Assembly: GCA_034006575.1 (NCBI GenBank)
Contig: JAVESN010000002.1
Coordinates: 1 to 62,052, forward strand
Length of the DNA stretch: 62,052 bases
Direction of reading: 5' to 3'
From: Methanimicrococcus sp034006575
Lineage (GTDB): Archaea > Halobacteriota > Methanosarcinia > Methanosarcinales > Methanosarcinaceae
Position numbers and translations under genes: made by a program. Shown here piece by piece: positions 54,246 through 62,052 of this stretch. The notes under the pieces are model-generated. The model saw only the letters and a list, made by a program, of their open reading frames with translations. It was not told the DNA's origin and did not search any database. Numbering within the stretch: position 1 is the stretch's first letter; every line of letters starts with the position of its first letter.

Positions 54246-54325
54246 CGGCTTTAAACGGCGTTCAAAATCAAAAGGAAACGGACAGAAAACGAGCGATTGC
54301 GACATACGATGTTCGAAATCAATAA
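54236..54325 (+). other. Out-of-frame C-terminal end of the secreted protein
   Basis: In the frame shifted relative to the gene above, the DNA reads AYLTALNGVQNQ then KETDRKRAIATYDVRNQ and TAA (54323-54325). This resembles the usual C-terminus (NQ-x-TDRKR-x-YD) of that extracellular family. One missing base near 54231-54238 would explain it. Confidence 0.7.
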
Positions 54326-54462
54326 GTAAAAGAAGCATAATTCCAAAATTTCATTAAAAATAAATGAAAAACATATTTGAAAAAGGAAATTGAATGATTC
54401 AATTTTCCTTTATTATTTTTTTGATAATTAACAGTGAAACCACACCCGAATTTCAAACAAAA

Positions 54463-55659
54463 TTATTGAAATCGCTCGCCGTATTTTTCTCGGAAATCCG
54501 AATCGCGCATCAGACACCCTTCGCATTTGTTGTAAGCGGCGTCTGCGCGGATTTTTTTCCACGCTTTTTTGACGGCGTCGTTTCCGGTTTTGATGTTGCC
54601 GTACGGAATCGGAACGCAGGAGCAGGGCAAGATGTTGCCTTCGGGTGTTATGTGAAGCCATTGCCGGCCGGCCATGCAGCCGAATTCGTTGATGACGAGG
54701 GGTCCTGAGAAGAGTTTGGGGCCGAGGGGGTCGGAGGAACATTTTTGAACGAAATCTTTGAAAATCGAATGCATGTCGGGCGTCAGGATTTCGGACGTTT
54801 TTTCCAGCCACCGCCCGGTCGGAACGATTTCATAAAACGATAATTCATGGACGCCGGTTTTTTTCGCCAAATCGTAAACCGCGTCTAAATCATAAATGTT
54901 GTGCGGCGCTAAAACCACATACATGTTGACCAAAAGTCCGGCCAAAAGCGCGTTTTGAATACCGTCAATCGCGTTTTTAAAAACGCCGGAAACGCCGCGC
55001 ATGTGGTCGTGTTTTTCTTCAAAAGGGATGTCGATACTGACACTGATAGAATACAATCCGGCATTTTTTAAGGATTTGGCTTTCTCTTCCGTTAGCCCGA
55101 CGCCGGATGTGAACATGCAGGCGACGGCTTTTTGCGGGTCGACGTAAGAAATCAATTCTTCCAAGCCGGAATAGAGAAGCGGCTCGCCGCCGTCAAAAAT
55201 GATGTTGGTCGCGCCGGCAGAAAGCGCTTGGTCAATCGCGGATTTGATTTCCTCTTTTGTTAATTTGGAATGATTGTTTTTATTGGGAAGAGCGCAGTGT
55301 AAACACTTGTTCGGGCATTCTTCCGTGATGGAGAGGGTGACTTGTTCCGGCCGGTATTTGCCGAAGACGGAGCCCATTCTCGTTTGAACCATTCTCGAAA
55401 AAGCGGGAGACGGAATCGGCGGCATCCAAGTGGAATAAATCAAAGCGTCGCCGTATTTTTCAAAATAGCTTGAGAAAGCGGCGGGCGCGTTTTCGCTCAG
55501 CTCGGCGATGTATTTTTGCCGGTCAAAAAACGCCATTTCTTTTAAAACCGTTTTTTGAAGGAGGGGCGCAAAAACCCCGCCGGCGCTGACTTTTGTCAAA
55601 CCGGCGACGGATTGGATTTCAACGCGAAAGACGGGATTTTTGTAAATCGGATATTTCAT
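54463..55659 (-). CDS. Radical SAM/SPASM-like protein linked to geranylgeranyl reductase
   Basis: 398 residues. An N-terminal region (about 1-105) precedes the radical SAM cluster C-x3-C-x2-C in EECPNKCLHCALP (about 113-125). FDGGEPLLYSGLEEL and SVSIDIPFEEKHDHMRG follow. C-terminal cysteines (GCMAGRQWL; LPCSCVPIPYGN; CEGCLMRDSDF) look like an auxiliary cluster. It lies 44 bp after the geranylgeranyl reductase gene in the same direction, which suggests a step in isoprenoid lipid or quinone-like metabolism. The reaction is not known, and it is too short to be the tetraether synthase as I know it. Confidence 0.8.
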   Translation of the reverse strand: MKYPIYKNPVFRVEIQSVAGLTKVSAGGVFAPLLQKTVLKEMAFFDRQKYIAELSENAPAAFSSYFEKYGDALIYSTWMPPIPSPAFSRMVQTRMGSVFGKYRPEQVTLSITEECPNKCLHCALPNKNNHSKLTKEEIKSAIDQALSAGATNIIFDGGEPLLYSGLEELISYVDPQKAVACMFTSGVGLTEEKAKSLKNAGLYSISVSIDIPFEEKHDHMRGVSGVFKNAIDGIQNALLAGLLVNMYVVLAPHNIYDLDAVYDLAKKTGVHELSFYEIVPTGRWLEKTSEILTPDMHSIFKDFVQKCSSDPLGPKLFSGPLVINEFGCMAGRQWLHITPEGNILPCSCVPIPYGNIKTGNDAVKKAWKKIRADAAYNKCEGCLMRDSDFREKYGERFQ

Positions 55660-55703
55660 GGAATCATTTCCATTTTTTATTCAATCTTTCCAAAAAGTTT
55701 CAC

Positions 55704-56891
55704 TCATTTGTTCCTGAAAAGGGCGCCGGCTTTTAAAATCGAAGACGGCTTTTTCTGAAGCATCAGAGAGAGAACCGATACCCCCTGATTGATCGTGTTT
55801 CCTTTCAAAAGAGAGGACATGTCTTCGTCTTCAAAAACTTCAAACAACTCGTCGATTTCGTTGTCTTCCATTTTACGAAGGGTTTCAAGTCCGATTCTTC
55901 CAAAAACATGCTCGGCGTAAAGGGAGTTTCTCCAGTTGGAGCGGTATTGGGAAAGCATCTTTTTAGAGCAATCCCCTTTGGCAATGGCCATTGCGCCGAC
56001 TTTGCCGGCGATTTGTCCGGCGTGCATGGCGTACCCGATTCCGGATTGACCGGCCGCGCCGCCGGCAACCATAATGTTGTCGGTGTAAGTGTTTGCCGGA
56101 ATCGTGACAATCGGGTCGCCCGCGCTTTGGCTTTGGACGATTTCAAATTCGTCGTCGGAAATATTTTTTAAATCTTTAAACCGCGCCACCCAGGAATCCA
56201 AAAAAGAAGAGACGTCTTTTCCGAAATGGCGAACGTAAACGCCGATGGCCGCTTCATCGCCGCCGCGCGGGAGATAAGTGGATTTCCAGCCGGGCGCGTG
56301 GCTGCCGACAAAGTATTCGGCAAAATCGGACTCTCCGATTCCGGGAGCACGAATCGTTAATTCGGTTCCCCAAGCGATGTCTTCGGGATGTTTCATGGTG
56401 GAAAGACCGGCCGCTTTCGCGTTTTTGGATAAAATGCCGTCTGCGATGATGACAACTTTTGCTTTGACGCGTTCCGCTTCGGAATTTCCAAGGCGTGTTT
56501 TTAAAGTGACGCCGGACTCTTTGTTGTTCAAATTCAAGACTTCCGTCCCGGTTTTGATTTCAACGCCGGCGGACAGGGCCTTCTTTTCATAAAATCGATC
56601 AAATGCGGCTTTATCCAACGCATAGCCGGGCGTTTTGACTTTAATTTTATGCCCGCTCGGGGAAATCAGTTTCATCCCTTTAAGCTCGTGAACCACGTAA
56701 GACGAATCAATTTTTTCGCCGGTGATGTTCATCATTCCCTTATAAATGGAATTGGCCGGATGCGGATCTTTTCCGATTTCCTCTTTTTTTTCAAACAGCG
56801 TTACTTTTGCGCCCCCGAGCGCCGCATAGCGCGCCGCCATTAAACCGGCAGGAGACGCGCCGATGACAGCGATATCAGTTTTAGTCGTCAT
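55704..56891 (-). CDS. Geranylgeranyl reductase family FAD protein
   Basis: 395 residues. An N-terminal FAD-binding motif, IAVIGASPAGLMAARYAALG, is followed by FEKKEEIGKD. The middle motif is KVVIIADGILSKNAKAAGLS. The FAD ribose/pyrophosphate region is DNIMVAGGAAGQSGIGYAMHAGQIA, here split for description. Family members saturate geranylgeranyl chains of archaeal ether lipids or of prenyl quinones (methanophenazine/menaquinone type). Neighbouring UbiA prenyltransferase and radical SAM genes on the same strand point to the same pathway. The substrate cannot be fixed from sequence. Confidence 0.9.
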   Translation of the reverse strand: MTTKTDIAVIGASPAGLMAARYAALGGAKVTLFEKKEEIGKDPHPANSIYKGMMNITGEKIDSSYVVHELKGMKLISPSGHKIKVKTPGYALDKAAFDRFYEKKALSAGVEIKTGTEVLNLNNKESGVTLKTRLGNSEAERVKAKVVIIADGILSKNAKAAGLSTMKHPEDIAWGTELTIRAPGIGESDFAEYFVGSHAPGWKSTYLPRGGDEAAIGVYVRHFGKDVSSFLDSWVARFKDLKNISDDEFEIVQSQSAGDPIVTIPANTYTDNIMVAGGAAGQSGIGYAMHAGQIAGKVGAMAIAKGDCSKKMLSQYRSNWRNSLYAEHVFGRIGLETLRKMEDNEIDELFEVFEDEDMSSLLKGNTINQGVSVLSLMLQKKPSSILKAGALFRNK

Positions 56892-57163
56892 TGAGAATCA
56901 CCAAATATATTTCAAAAAATGAATGAATAGAATGTAAAATGAATGATAGAATATAAAATGAACTTAAAAGAATTTAAATGAATTTGAAATAAATGATTAT
57001 GAAATAAACATTATGAAAGAAATGTTTGAAAAAGATGATAATGAAAATAAAAATCAAACGCCGAATAAAATTATGATTCGATATTTAAATAAGTTTATCT
57101 CGATTTCAAAGTCTTTTTTCTTTTTGATTAAAATTTAAATGAAAAAATTCGCGGAGTTTAAAA
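56892..57163. other. 272-bp AT-rich spacer
   Basis: Repeated words ATGAATGATAGAATATAAAA and AATTTAAATGAATTTGAAAT occur. TATTTAAATAAG near 57082 could be a promoter for the reductase gene. No gene is seen. Confidence 0.4.
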
Positions 57164-58111
57164 TTAAACTCCGAAAAGGCCGGCCAAGCCGGTGTACCCG
57201 TTGACGTAAATCAATAGGAAAACATCGATTATCAACGCCGTAAACATAACGCCGCGATAATTGGAACCTTCGACGAATAATTTGCCGCCCAGCTCAGGCT
57301 CCGGTTTTTTGATAAAAAGCGTGCATCTCCAAAGCATCCAAATGCCGGAAGCCGACGCGATGATATAATAAATCGGCCCCAAGTTCGCCGTGAATCCGAT
57401 GGCCAAGGACAAAAGAACACCGATGACCCAAATAACCAAAATGAATTTGGCCGTTTTCGGAATGCCGTAAGTGACCGGAAATGTCGGCGCGCCTTTGGCG
57501 CGGTCGCCCTCCACATCTCGGCAAACGCCGGCCAATGTAAATCCCCAATCCGTCATACAAATCATCAAACCGAAAAGCAAACCGGGAAGCGGCAACAAAT
57601 ACGGGCTGACAGCGGGCATTAAAATGCCGGACGGATCAATGGCCAGCCAAATGCCGACGGGAACCAAGCCGTAAGCGATTCCGACAGAAACGAAACTGAA
57701 CGGCGTTTTTCTTTTAAGAAGAACGGTATAAAGCGAAATGACCGCTGTTGCGATGATTAAAATGACAAAAGCTTCAAGGCTCAAATAAAGCGCGCAAGCC
57801 GCCGAAATCAAACCGAGAAAAACGGCATAAAAAAACGCGGACCTTTGGCTGATTTCATGAGACGGAAGCGGCCGATTCGGCAAATTGATGGCGTCGATGT
57901 CCACGTCAAAAACGTCGTTAAAAGTATAAGCGCTCGTAATTGCGCAAAACCCGCCGATGGTCGCCAAAACAAAAGGCAAAAGTTCGGGAAGCGCGCCGGT
58001 TGCGAAATAGGAAGCAAGAATAACCGTTGCCGCAGGAAGCGTGATATCCATAAACATGATGGGCGGCCGGAGTAATGTAATATAAGCTTTAATTTTATTC
58101 GTCAACGACAA
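57164..58111 (-). CDS. UbiA-family prenyltransferase
   Basis: About 315 residues from TTG 58111 (MSLTNKIKAYITLLRPPI), 3 nt after GGTGAT. ATG 58132 and the longer frame to 58195 are alternatives. About eight to nine membrane helices are visible. The two Asp-rich motifs are NDVFDVDID and DVEGDRAKG, which bind the prenyl diphosphate through magnesium. Candidates are digeranylgeranylglyceryl-phosphate synthase (ether lipids) or a prenyltransferase of respiratory lipid synthesis. The downstream geranylgeranyl reductase supports either. About 270 bp separate the two genes. Confidence 0.88.
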   Translation of the reverse strand: MSLTNKIKAYITLLRPPIMFMDITLPAATVILASYFATGALPELLPFVLATIGGFCAITSAYTFNDVFDVDIDAINLPNRPLPSHEISQRSAFFYAVFLGLISAACALYLSLEAFVILIIATAVISLYTVLLKRKTPFSFVSVGIAYGLVPVGIWLAIDPSGILMPAVSPYLLPLPGLLFGLMICMTDWGFTLAGVCRDVEGDRAKGAPTFPVTYGIPKTAKFILVIWVIGVLLSLAIGFTANLGPIYYIIASASGIWMLWRCTLFIKKPEPELGGKLFVEGSNYRGVMFTALIIDVFLLIYVNGYTGLAGLFGV

Positions 58112-58560
58112 AGTATCACCAAAAAACGGCATTTTCTGTAACGGTATGCATTCAAATATTTTCCGAAAAGATGAACGGACCGGAAATTCCGACAAATTTC
58201 AATTCATAAAGGGCTCTTCAAATTTCATAAATAACCTTCAAAACAAATTTTAAAGTTCACAAAATTATAAAAACCATACTCAAAATTGTAAAAATCGGAA
58301 GTCAACCATTGAATAATATATAGCCAAGGTAAACACCGAATTATTTAAAACTATTTGCATTAAAATCAAACATTTGAACGAATTCATGGAAACAAATTTG
58401 AATAAATCGAATGAGGAATCGAATCGGATTTGAGTTGAAGCAAATTAAATATAAGAGAATTTGAATCGAAGCAAATTAAATATAAGAGAATTTGAATCGA
58501 AGCAAATTAAATCGAAATGGTTTGAATCTAATTTGAATCAATCTGAACTTCAATTTTCTT
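58112..58560. other. AT-rich gap upstream of the UbiA gene
   Basis: Direct repeats of GAATCGAAGCAAATTAAATA lie at about 58434-58513 (three copies, about 33-bp spacing). TATA-like AATAATATATAGCC is near 58310. No gene is seen. Confidence 0.5.
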
Positions 58561-58740
58561 CCGTTTCTTCCATTAATTTTATTTTTTCAAATTTCTTCCA
58601 ATTCTTCAATTTCTTCCATTAATTTTATTTCTTCAAATTTCTTCCAATTCTTCAATTTCTTCCATTAATTTTATTTCTTCAAATTTCTTCCAATTCTTCA
58701 ATTTCTTCAAATTTCTTCCAATTCTTCCGCTTCAATTTCT
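58560..58740. repeat. GAA-rich repeats spanning and following the tgtA 3' end
   Basis: About three 45-46-bp units of TTCTTCCATTAATTTTATTT plus CTTCAAATTTCTTCCAATTC lie downstream of the tgtA stop and run into its last codons. On the minus strand the words would continue the Glu-rich tail (EELEEI) but are cut by TGA. Confidence 0.85.
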
Positions 58741-60308
58741 TCCAAATCATCAATTTCTTCATCGGATTCGTTATTCCACGTGTTTTGGACGGCGCAAACT
58801 TTTTCGAGTTCTTCAAAATAAGAATCCTCAAATTCGCTCAATCTTTTTCCTCTGACAAACGTAAATTTCGCCTTGGGGTTGTTTTGAATCAAAGAAATCG
58901 TATTTTTTAAGGCGGTTTTGAGTGAATCCGGAGACGGCCGATTTTGAACTTCGGCGTTAAACGGATAATTCTCTTCCAGCTCGGAAGGGTAAGCGCCAAA
59001 CGGGGGTTTGAAATAAAGAACGTGGTCAAAATCCGTGTCTTTTAAACCGCTTTTATTGCCGCGTACGGGGCGAATCAAAACGTTTCCGGAAAAGGAGAAA
59101 CGGTTCAGCCGTTTAGAATAACGCAAAACTTCCGGGCGGTGCGCGGATTTGGAATCGGACTCAAAGAAGGTGGATTTCACGGCGGGATCGCATTGCTCCA
59201 GCCAATCGGAATAAGAATAAAGAGCCGACAGCGCGCCGACCATTTGCGGGTGGGAATGGCAGCGAAGTTCGACCAATTCCAATAATTTCCCGTCATGAAT
59301 CGCCTGTTTAATCAAACGGATTTCTTCAAAAGTGACGTACAAATTGTGCCGCGCCAAAAGTTCTTCTTTGTTCGGCGCTTTTTGAAGGCTTTCTGCAGTG
59401 TGTTTTGAACAGACCGGACACGAGCAGGGCAAAAATTTGAGCCGGTCGGATTGATAGGTTCCGTTTACGGTGATATAGCGGCCTCCTTTTGCGTAAAGCG
59501 CGTAGGCGGCGGAATCGAACAAATCGCATCCGAGAGCGACGGCCAATGCGAACATCATCGGATGCCCCGCGCCGAACAGGTGAACGGGAACGGTCGGATC
59601 CAAATTCATTTTGGCCGCCGCAACAACGTGAACCAAATCTTCATAGCGGTAAGATTCCATTAACGGAACGACCGCGCCGATCGGGCAGACATCGAATCCG
59701 ACTTCCGATACGAATTCGGCGCTCTTTTTTCTTAAATCGAGATGGGTCGAGCCTTGAATCGGTCCCGCCAAAAGCATATCATCGCCGCGCTCTTTGGGAA
59801 GACCGTTTGCTTCATTTTCGGCCGCTTTTTGCCGGCGCTCGTCCACCAACCGGCGCGCTTCTGCCAAACGCTCGTTTGTGATTTTCAAATCTTCTTCGGC
59901 TTTGGAATACCGAACGTCAGGCGCCGTCGGAATGTCCAGCGGCACCCCGATATCGGTTCCGATAGCCTGCTCAAACGCGATGATTTCCGGATTATCCACG
60001 TTGACATCGCCGTAAACGGACAATTGAAAAGAGCCGGAATCCGTCATAATCGGACCGTCAAATCCGATTAAATCATGAAGGCCGTCTTTGAGCGCTTTTT
60101 CTCTGAGATCGGGCTTGCCGTAAATAATGTAAGAATTGGTAATCAGAATTTCGGCGCCGAAGTCGCGCATTTCGGCCGGCTCGACGATTCTTAAATTCGG
60201 ATTAATCACCGGCATCACCGTCGGCGTCTCAACGACACCGTGCGGCGTTTTTAATCGCCCGATTCTTCCGGCGGCGTCTTTTTCGATAATTTCAAAAATT
60301 TTTGACAT
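58707..60308 (-). CDS. tgtA: Archaeosine tRNA-guanine transglycosylase
   Basis: 533 residues. It exchanges G15 of archaeal tRNAs for preQ0, the first tRNA-level step to archaeosine. The catalytic domain has the nucleophile-region TDSGSFQLSVYG (D90), GPIQGSTHLDLR and the zinc site CSCPVC...H near 292-320. An archaeal C-terminal domain (about 360-490) follows. The usual C-terminal PUA domain is not evident; instead the protein ends in an acidic Glu-rich tail (EEIDDLEEIEAEELEEI). In some archaea the PUA module is a separate protein. RaSEA for the last step is also in the window. The start ATG 60308 matches the family. Confidence 0.92.
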   Translation of the reverse strand: MSKIFEIIEKDAAGRIGRLKTPHGVVETPTVMPVINPNLRIVEPAEMRDFGAEILITNSYIIYGKPDLREKALKDGLHDLIGFDGPIMTDSGSFQLSVYGDVNVDNPEIIAFEQAIGTDIGVPLDIPTAPDVRYSKAEEDLKITNERLAEARRLVDERRQKAAENEANGLPKERGDDMLLAGPIQGSTHLDLRKKSAEFVSEVGFDVCPIGAVVPLMESYRYEDLVHVVAAAKMNLDPTVPVHLFGAGHPMMFALAVALGCDLFDSAAYALYAKGGRYITVNGTYQSDRLKFLPCSCPVCSKHTAESLQKAPNKEELLARHNLYVTFEEIRLIKQAIHDGKLLELVELRCHSHPQMVGALSALYSYSDWLEQCDPAVKSTFFESDSKSAHRPEVLRYSKRLNRFSFSGNVLIRPVRGNKSGLKDTDFDHVLYFKPPFGAYPSELEENYPFNAEVQNRPSPDSLKTALKNTISLIQNNPKAKFTFVRGKRLSEFEDSYFEELEKVCAVQNTWNNESDEEIDDLEEIEAEELEEI

Positions 60309-60530
60309 ATTTTCCCTCTGAAATAAAACGGATAAATGAAAAGAATGGAGAATTCATAACCTGCAAATTTATAAATGACAGGTTCTATAATTCATAAATT
60401 CATAATTGACAGGTTCATAATTCATTAACTTATATTGACAGACTTATAATTGGTAAATTCATAATTGGAAAATTATAATCGGTAAATCTAAAACCGCGGC
60501 GTTCAAAATGATAATAAATGCGCCGGCGGT
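60309..60530. repeat. Short degenerate repeats upstream of tgtA
   Basis: The words ATAATTGACAGGTTCATAAT and TAATTGGTAAATTCATAATT recur at 20-40-bp spacing between 60350 and 60490. No gene is seen. Confidence 0.6.
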
Positions 60531-61559
60531 TTAGAACCATTGATCCAATGTCGGCTGTTTTGTTTTGGTTTCAAACGCCGTGTTTATTTTTTGCCACGCG
60601 GAGGTGACTCGGCTTTCCGAGAAATCGCGTTTGCAGCACAAAAATTCAATCATTTGCTCTTTGTTCGGCTTTTGCCACCGGATTGTATAATCGTCCGTTA
60701 CCGGCGGGTTTGAAAAGAATTCTTTGGCGGCGGCGTATCTTGGGATTTGATCTTCCAAATGTTTTGATTTTAAGATTTCTTCGTAATTCCCATGCTGTTT
60801 GACAAGCTTGAGCGCCGTTTTCGCGCCGACACGATCGATTCCTTTGTTAAAGTCGGTGCCGACGCAAAGCGCTAAATCGATAAATTGGTCTTTGCTCAAT
60901 TCCAAGCGCTCTAAATTTTTGTTTAAATCTACTTTTTCGGGAAGAACGTCGACGTAAATGCTTTTTCCGGGAAGTTTTCGTTTTCCGGAAACCGTCAGGT
61001 TTCGAATCACGTCTTTCGCGCCGAAAACAAAAGCGTCGTAATCTTGAGAGGAAACGAAATCGACGTCCCCCTTATCCGCCATGTAAGACGCCTGCGCTTC
61101 TCCTTCGGACGGCGCTTCGATGACGGGAATGCCCATCAGGGAGAGCAAGAATTTGGATTCTTCAATGATTTGCGGGTCTATTTTAACGGCGGATTGAGAA
61201 TATTTTAAAATGTCGGCGACATCGCCGCTTTCCATCGCGATTTTCCATTTTTCATGAGCCGCTTCTCGAATTTCGCGCCTTTTCTCAAGCGTTTCCGCTT
61301 TTAATTCCGGCGGGATTCCGTCAAAAACAAAAACGGGCTTGATTCCGTCTTCAATAAAACTCGCCGTCCGATAAAGAAGGCCGGAAAGATGGGACGTTAA
61401 ATTGCCGCCCGAATCCGTGAGCGGACTCCCGTCTCTGCCGCGAACGGTGGTGATGAATTGGTAAATCACATTATACGCATCAAACGCAACGATTTTTCCG
61501 TTCAGTTCCGAGCGGGAAATCTCCTCCCTTTCCAATAAATCGCCGATGGCCACACCCAT
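60531..61559 (-). CDS. fen1: Flap endonuclease 1
   Basis: 342 residues from ATG 61559 (MGVAIGDLLEREEIS), with GGTGAA upstream. The five extra residues of the longest frame (MDGEF) are not needed. This structure-specific nuclease removes 5' flaps during Okazaki fragment maturation and repair. The N-domain (VAFDAYNVIYQF; PVFVFDGIPPELKAETLEKR) and I-domain (EAPSEGEAQASYMADKGDVD; SSQDYDAFVFGA) supply the acidic metal ligands. The H2TH region (LCVGTDFNKGIDRVGAKTAL) and a C-terminal PCNA-binding box (QPTLDQWF) are intact. Confidence 0.95.
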   Translation of the reverse strand: MGVAIGDLLEREEISRSELNGKIVAFDAYNVIYQFITTVRGRDGSPLTDSGGNLTSHLSGLLYRTASFIEDGIKPVFVFDGIPPELKAETLEKRREIREAAHEKWKIAMESGDVADILKYSQSAVKIDPQIIEESKFLLSLMGIPVIEAPSEGEAQASYMADKGDVDFVSSQDYDAFVFGAKDVIRNLTVSGKRKLPGKSIYVDVLPEKVDLNKNLERLELSKDQFIDLALCVGTDFNKGIDRVGAKTALKLVKQHGNYEEILKSKHLEDQIPRYAAAKEFFSNPPVTDDYTIRWQKPNKEQMIEFLCCKRDFSESRVTSAWQKINTAFETKTKQPTLDQWF

Positions 61560-61828
61560 AAATTCACCGTCCAAACATTTGCCGCATATGATTTTAAAAT
61601 AAATGGTTTTTTTTGAATAAATGCGCGCCGTTCTATAAAAACATTCGTTAAACGTTTAAAACCGGCAAAATAAAAAAGAAACGTGTGAATGAATAAAAAA
61701 ATTCGATTAAAGATAAGCGCCGCCAAACAGCAAAACCGCGATTTTTTTTTGAAAATGAATGAAAAACGATGGGTACTTTTTATGGATATTATTGAAAACA
61801 TTTTGCAAACGGCAGGCAGCCGTTCCCG

Positions 61829-61846
61829 CGTTCGCGATAGCGAACG
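61829..61846. repeat. Perfect inverted repeat CGTTCGC-GATA-GCGAACG
   Basis: A 7-bp GC-rich stem with a GATA loop lies in otherwise AT-rich DNA, between the fen1 upstream region and the 25-bp repeat array. It could be a terminator or a protein site. Confidence 0.7.
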
Positions 61847-61863
61847 GATGTACTAAAAAAATG

Positions 61864-62052
61864 CGGATGCAAGCGGCAAGCTGAAATGCAGATGCAAGCG
61901 CGGCAATCTGAAATGCAGATGCAAGCGGCAAGCTGAAATGCAGATGCAAGCGGCAAGCTGAAATGCAGATGCAAGCGGCAAGCTGAAATGCAGATGCAAG
62001 CGGCAAGCTGAAATGCAGATGCAAGCGGCAAGCTGAAATGCAGATGCAAGCG
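61864..62052. repeat. Tandem 25-bp repeats running off the window end
   Basis: The unit is GCAAGCGGCAAGCTGAAATG plus CAGAT (25 bp). About seven copies are seen, almost identical; one shows an indel (GCAAGCGCGGCAATCTG at about 61895). The unit length is not a multiple of 3, so the long minus-strand frames cycle through three peptides and are unlikely to be real. GC content is well above the flanks. The array continues beyond the window. Confidence 0.92.

Noticed and set aside
61707..62049. Histidine/cysteine/serine repeat proteins at the right end
   Set aside because: They are frame-cycling translations of a 25-bp repeat with no start signal. Extension beyond the window could change this view.

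Overview
The window is a chromosomal segment of a methanogenic euryarchaeon. Archaeal information-processing genes are spread through it: TBP, aMBF1, Spt5/NusG, SecE, ribosomal proteins L11-L1-L10-L12 and S17e, FEN1, PAN and the SRP 7S RNA. Archaeal metabolism is also present: the HMG-CoA synthase/thiolase/DUF35 operon, a geranylgeranyl reductase, archaeosine tRNA modification and split GMP synthetase. RecQ, which is rare in archaea but known in Methanosarcina, together with a small sulfite-reductase-like protein, DUF356, ThiC and proBAC, point to the Methanosarcinales. The AT-rich, low-complexity intergenic DNA and bacterial-type accessory genes would suit a host-associated lineage such as Methanimicrococcus or Methanolapillus. 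This placement is inference; no 16S rRNA is in view.

Layout. 1-8 kb: AAA ATPase, PhnP-like hydrolase, S17e, RecQ, Eis-type acetyltransferase, prepilin peptidase. 8-13 kb: tandem repeats and an HTH regulator ahead of the mevalonate-entry operon. 13-15 kb: a small unknown protein and GMP synthase subunit B. 15.1-17.2 kb: a decayed accessory island (ORF6N gene with a nonsense codon, AbiE module with a frameshifted toxin). 17.7-19.8 kb: the archaeosine enzyme RaSEA and a methyltransferase. 19.86-22.4 kb: an 11-copy array of ~138-bp repeats followed by a DUF1016/YhcG PDDEXK nuclease. 22.6-31.1 kb: sulfite-reductase-like protein, M24 peptidases, DUF1805/DUF167/toprim, a Cas4-like protein, an AIR-synthase-like protein and a PAPS-reductase-like protein. 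31.2-31.7 kb: SRP RNA and tRNA-Ser(GCU). 32.4-38.3 kb: acidic repeat protein, TBP, glycosyltransferase, ThiC, radical SAM protein. 38.5-46.1 kb, minus strand: PAN, ftsZ, secE-nusG, rpl11, rpl1-rpl10-rpl12. 46.4-51.6 kb: aMBF1, proA-proB-proC, DUF356. 52-62 kb: winged-helix regulator, frameshifted secreted protein, radical SAM/geranylgeranyl reductase/UbiA cluster, archaeosine TGT, FEN1, and a 25-bp tandem array running off the end.

How the genes work together. The thiolase, HMG-CoA synthase and DUF35 protein form the channelled entry to mevalonate. The geranylgeranyl reductase and UbiA enzyme act later on isoprenoid lipids made from it. TgtA and RaSEA act at the first and last stages of archaeosine synthesis. 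SecE, NusG and the L11/L1/L10/L12 stalk proteins are the usual translation/secretion cluster.

The most striking signal is at 19.86-21.70 kb. Each repeat unit carries an inverted repeat (TTGTGTCA-N7-TGACACAA). A 29-nt version of this core, 26/29 identical by eye, lies in antisense orientation inside the coding sequence of the nuclease just downstream. This resembles a repeat-RNA-controlled or repeat-recognising nuclease system. Tandem-repeat expansion is a general trait of the window, both between genes and inside several coding regions. Many start codons were moved from the longest reading frame to an internal ATG or TTG that has a Shine-Dalgarno match (GGAGG/GGTGAT).
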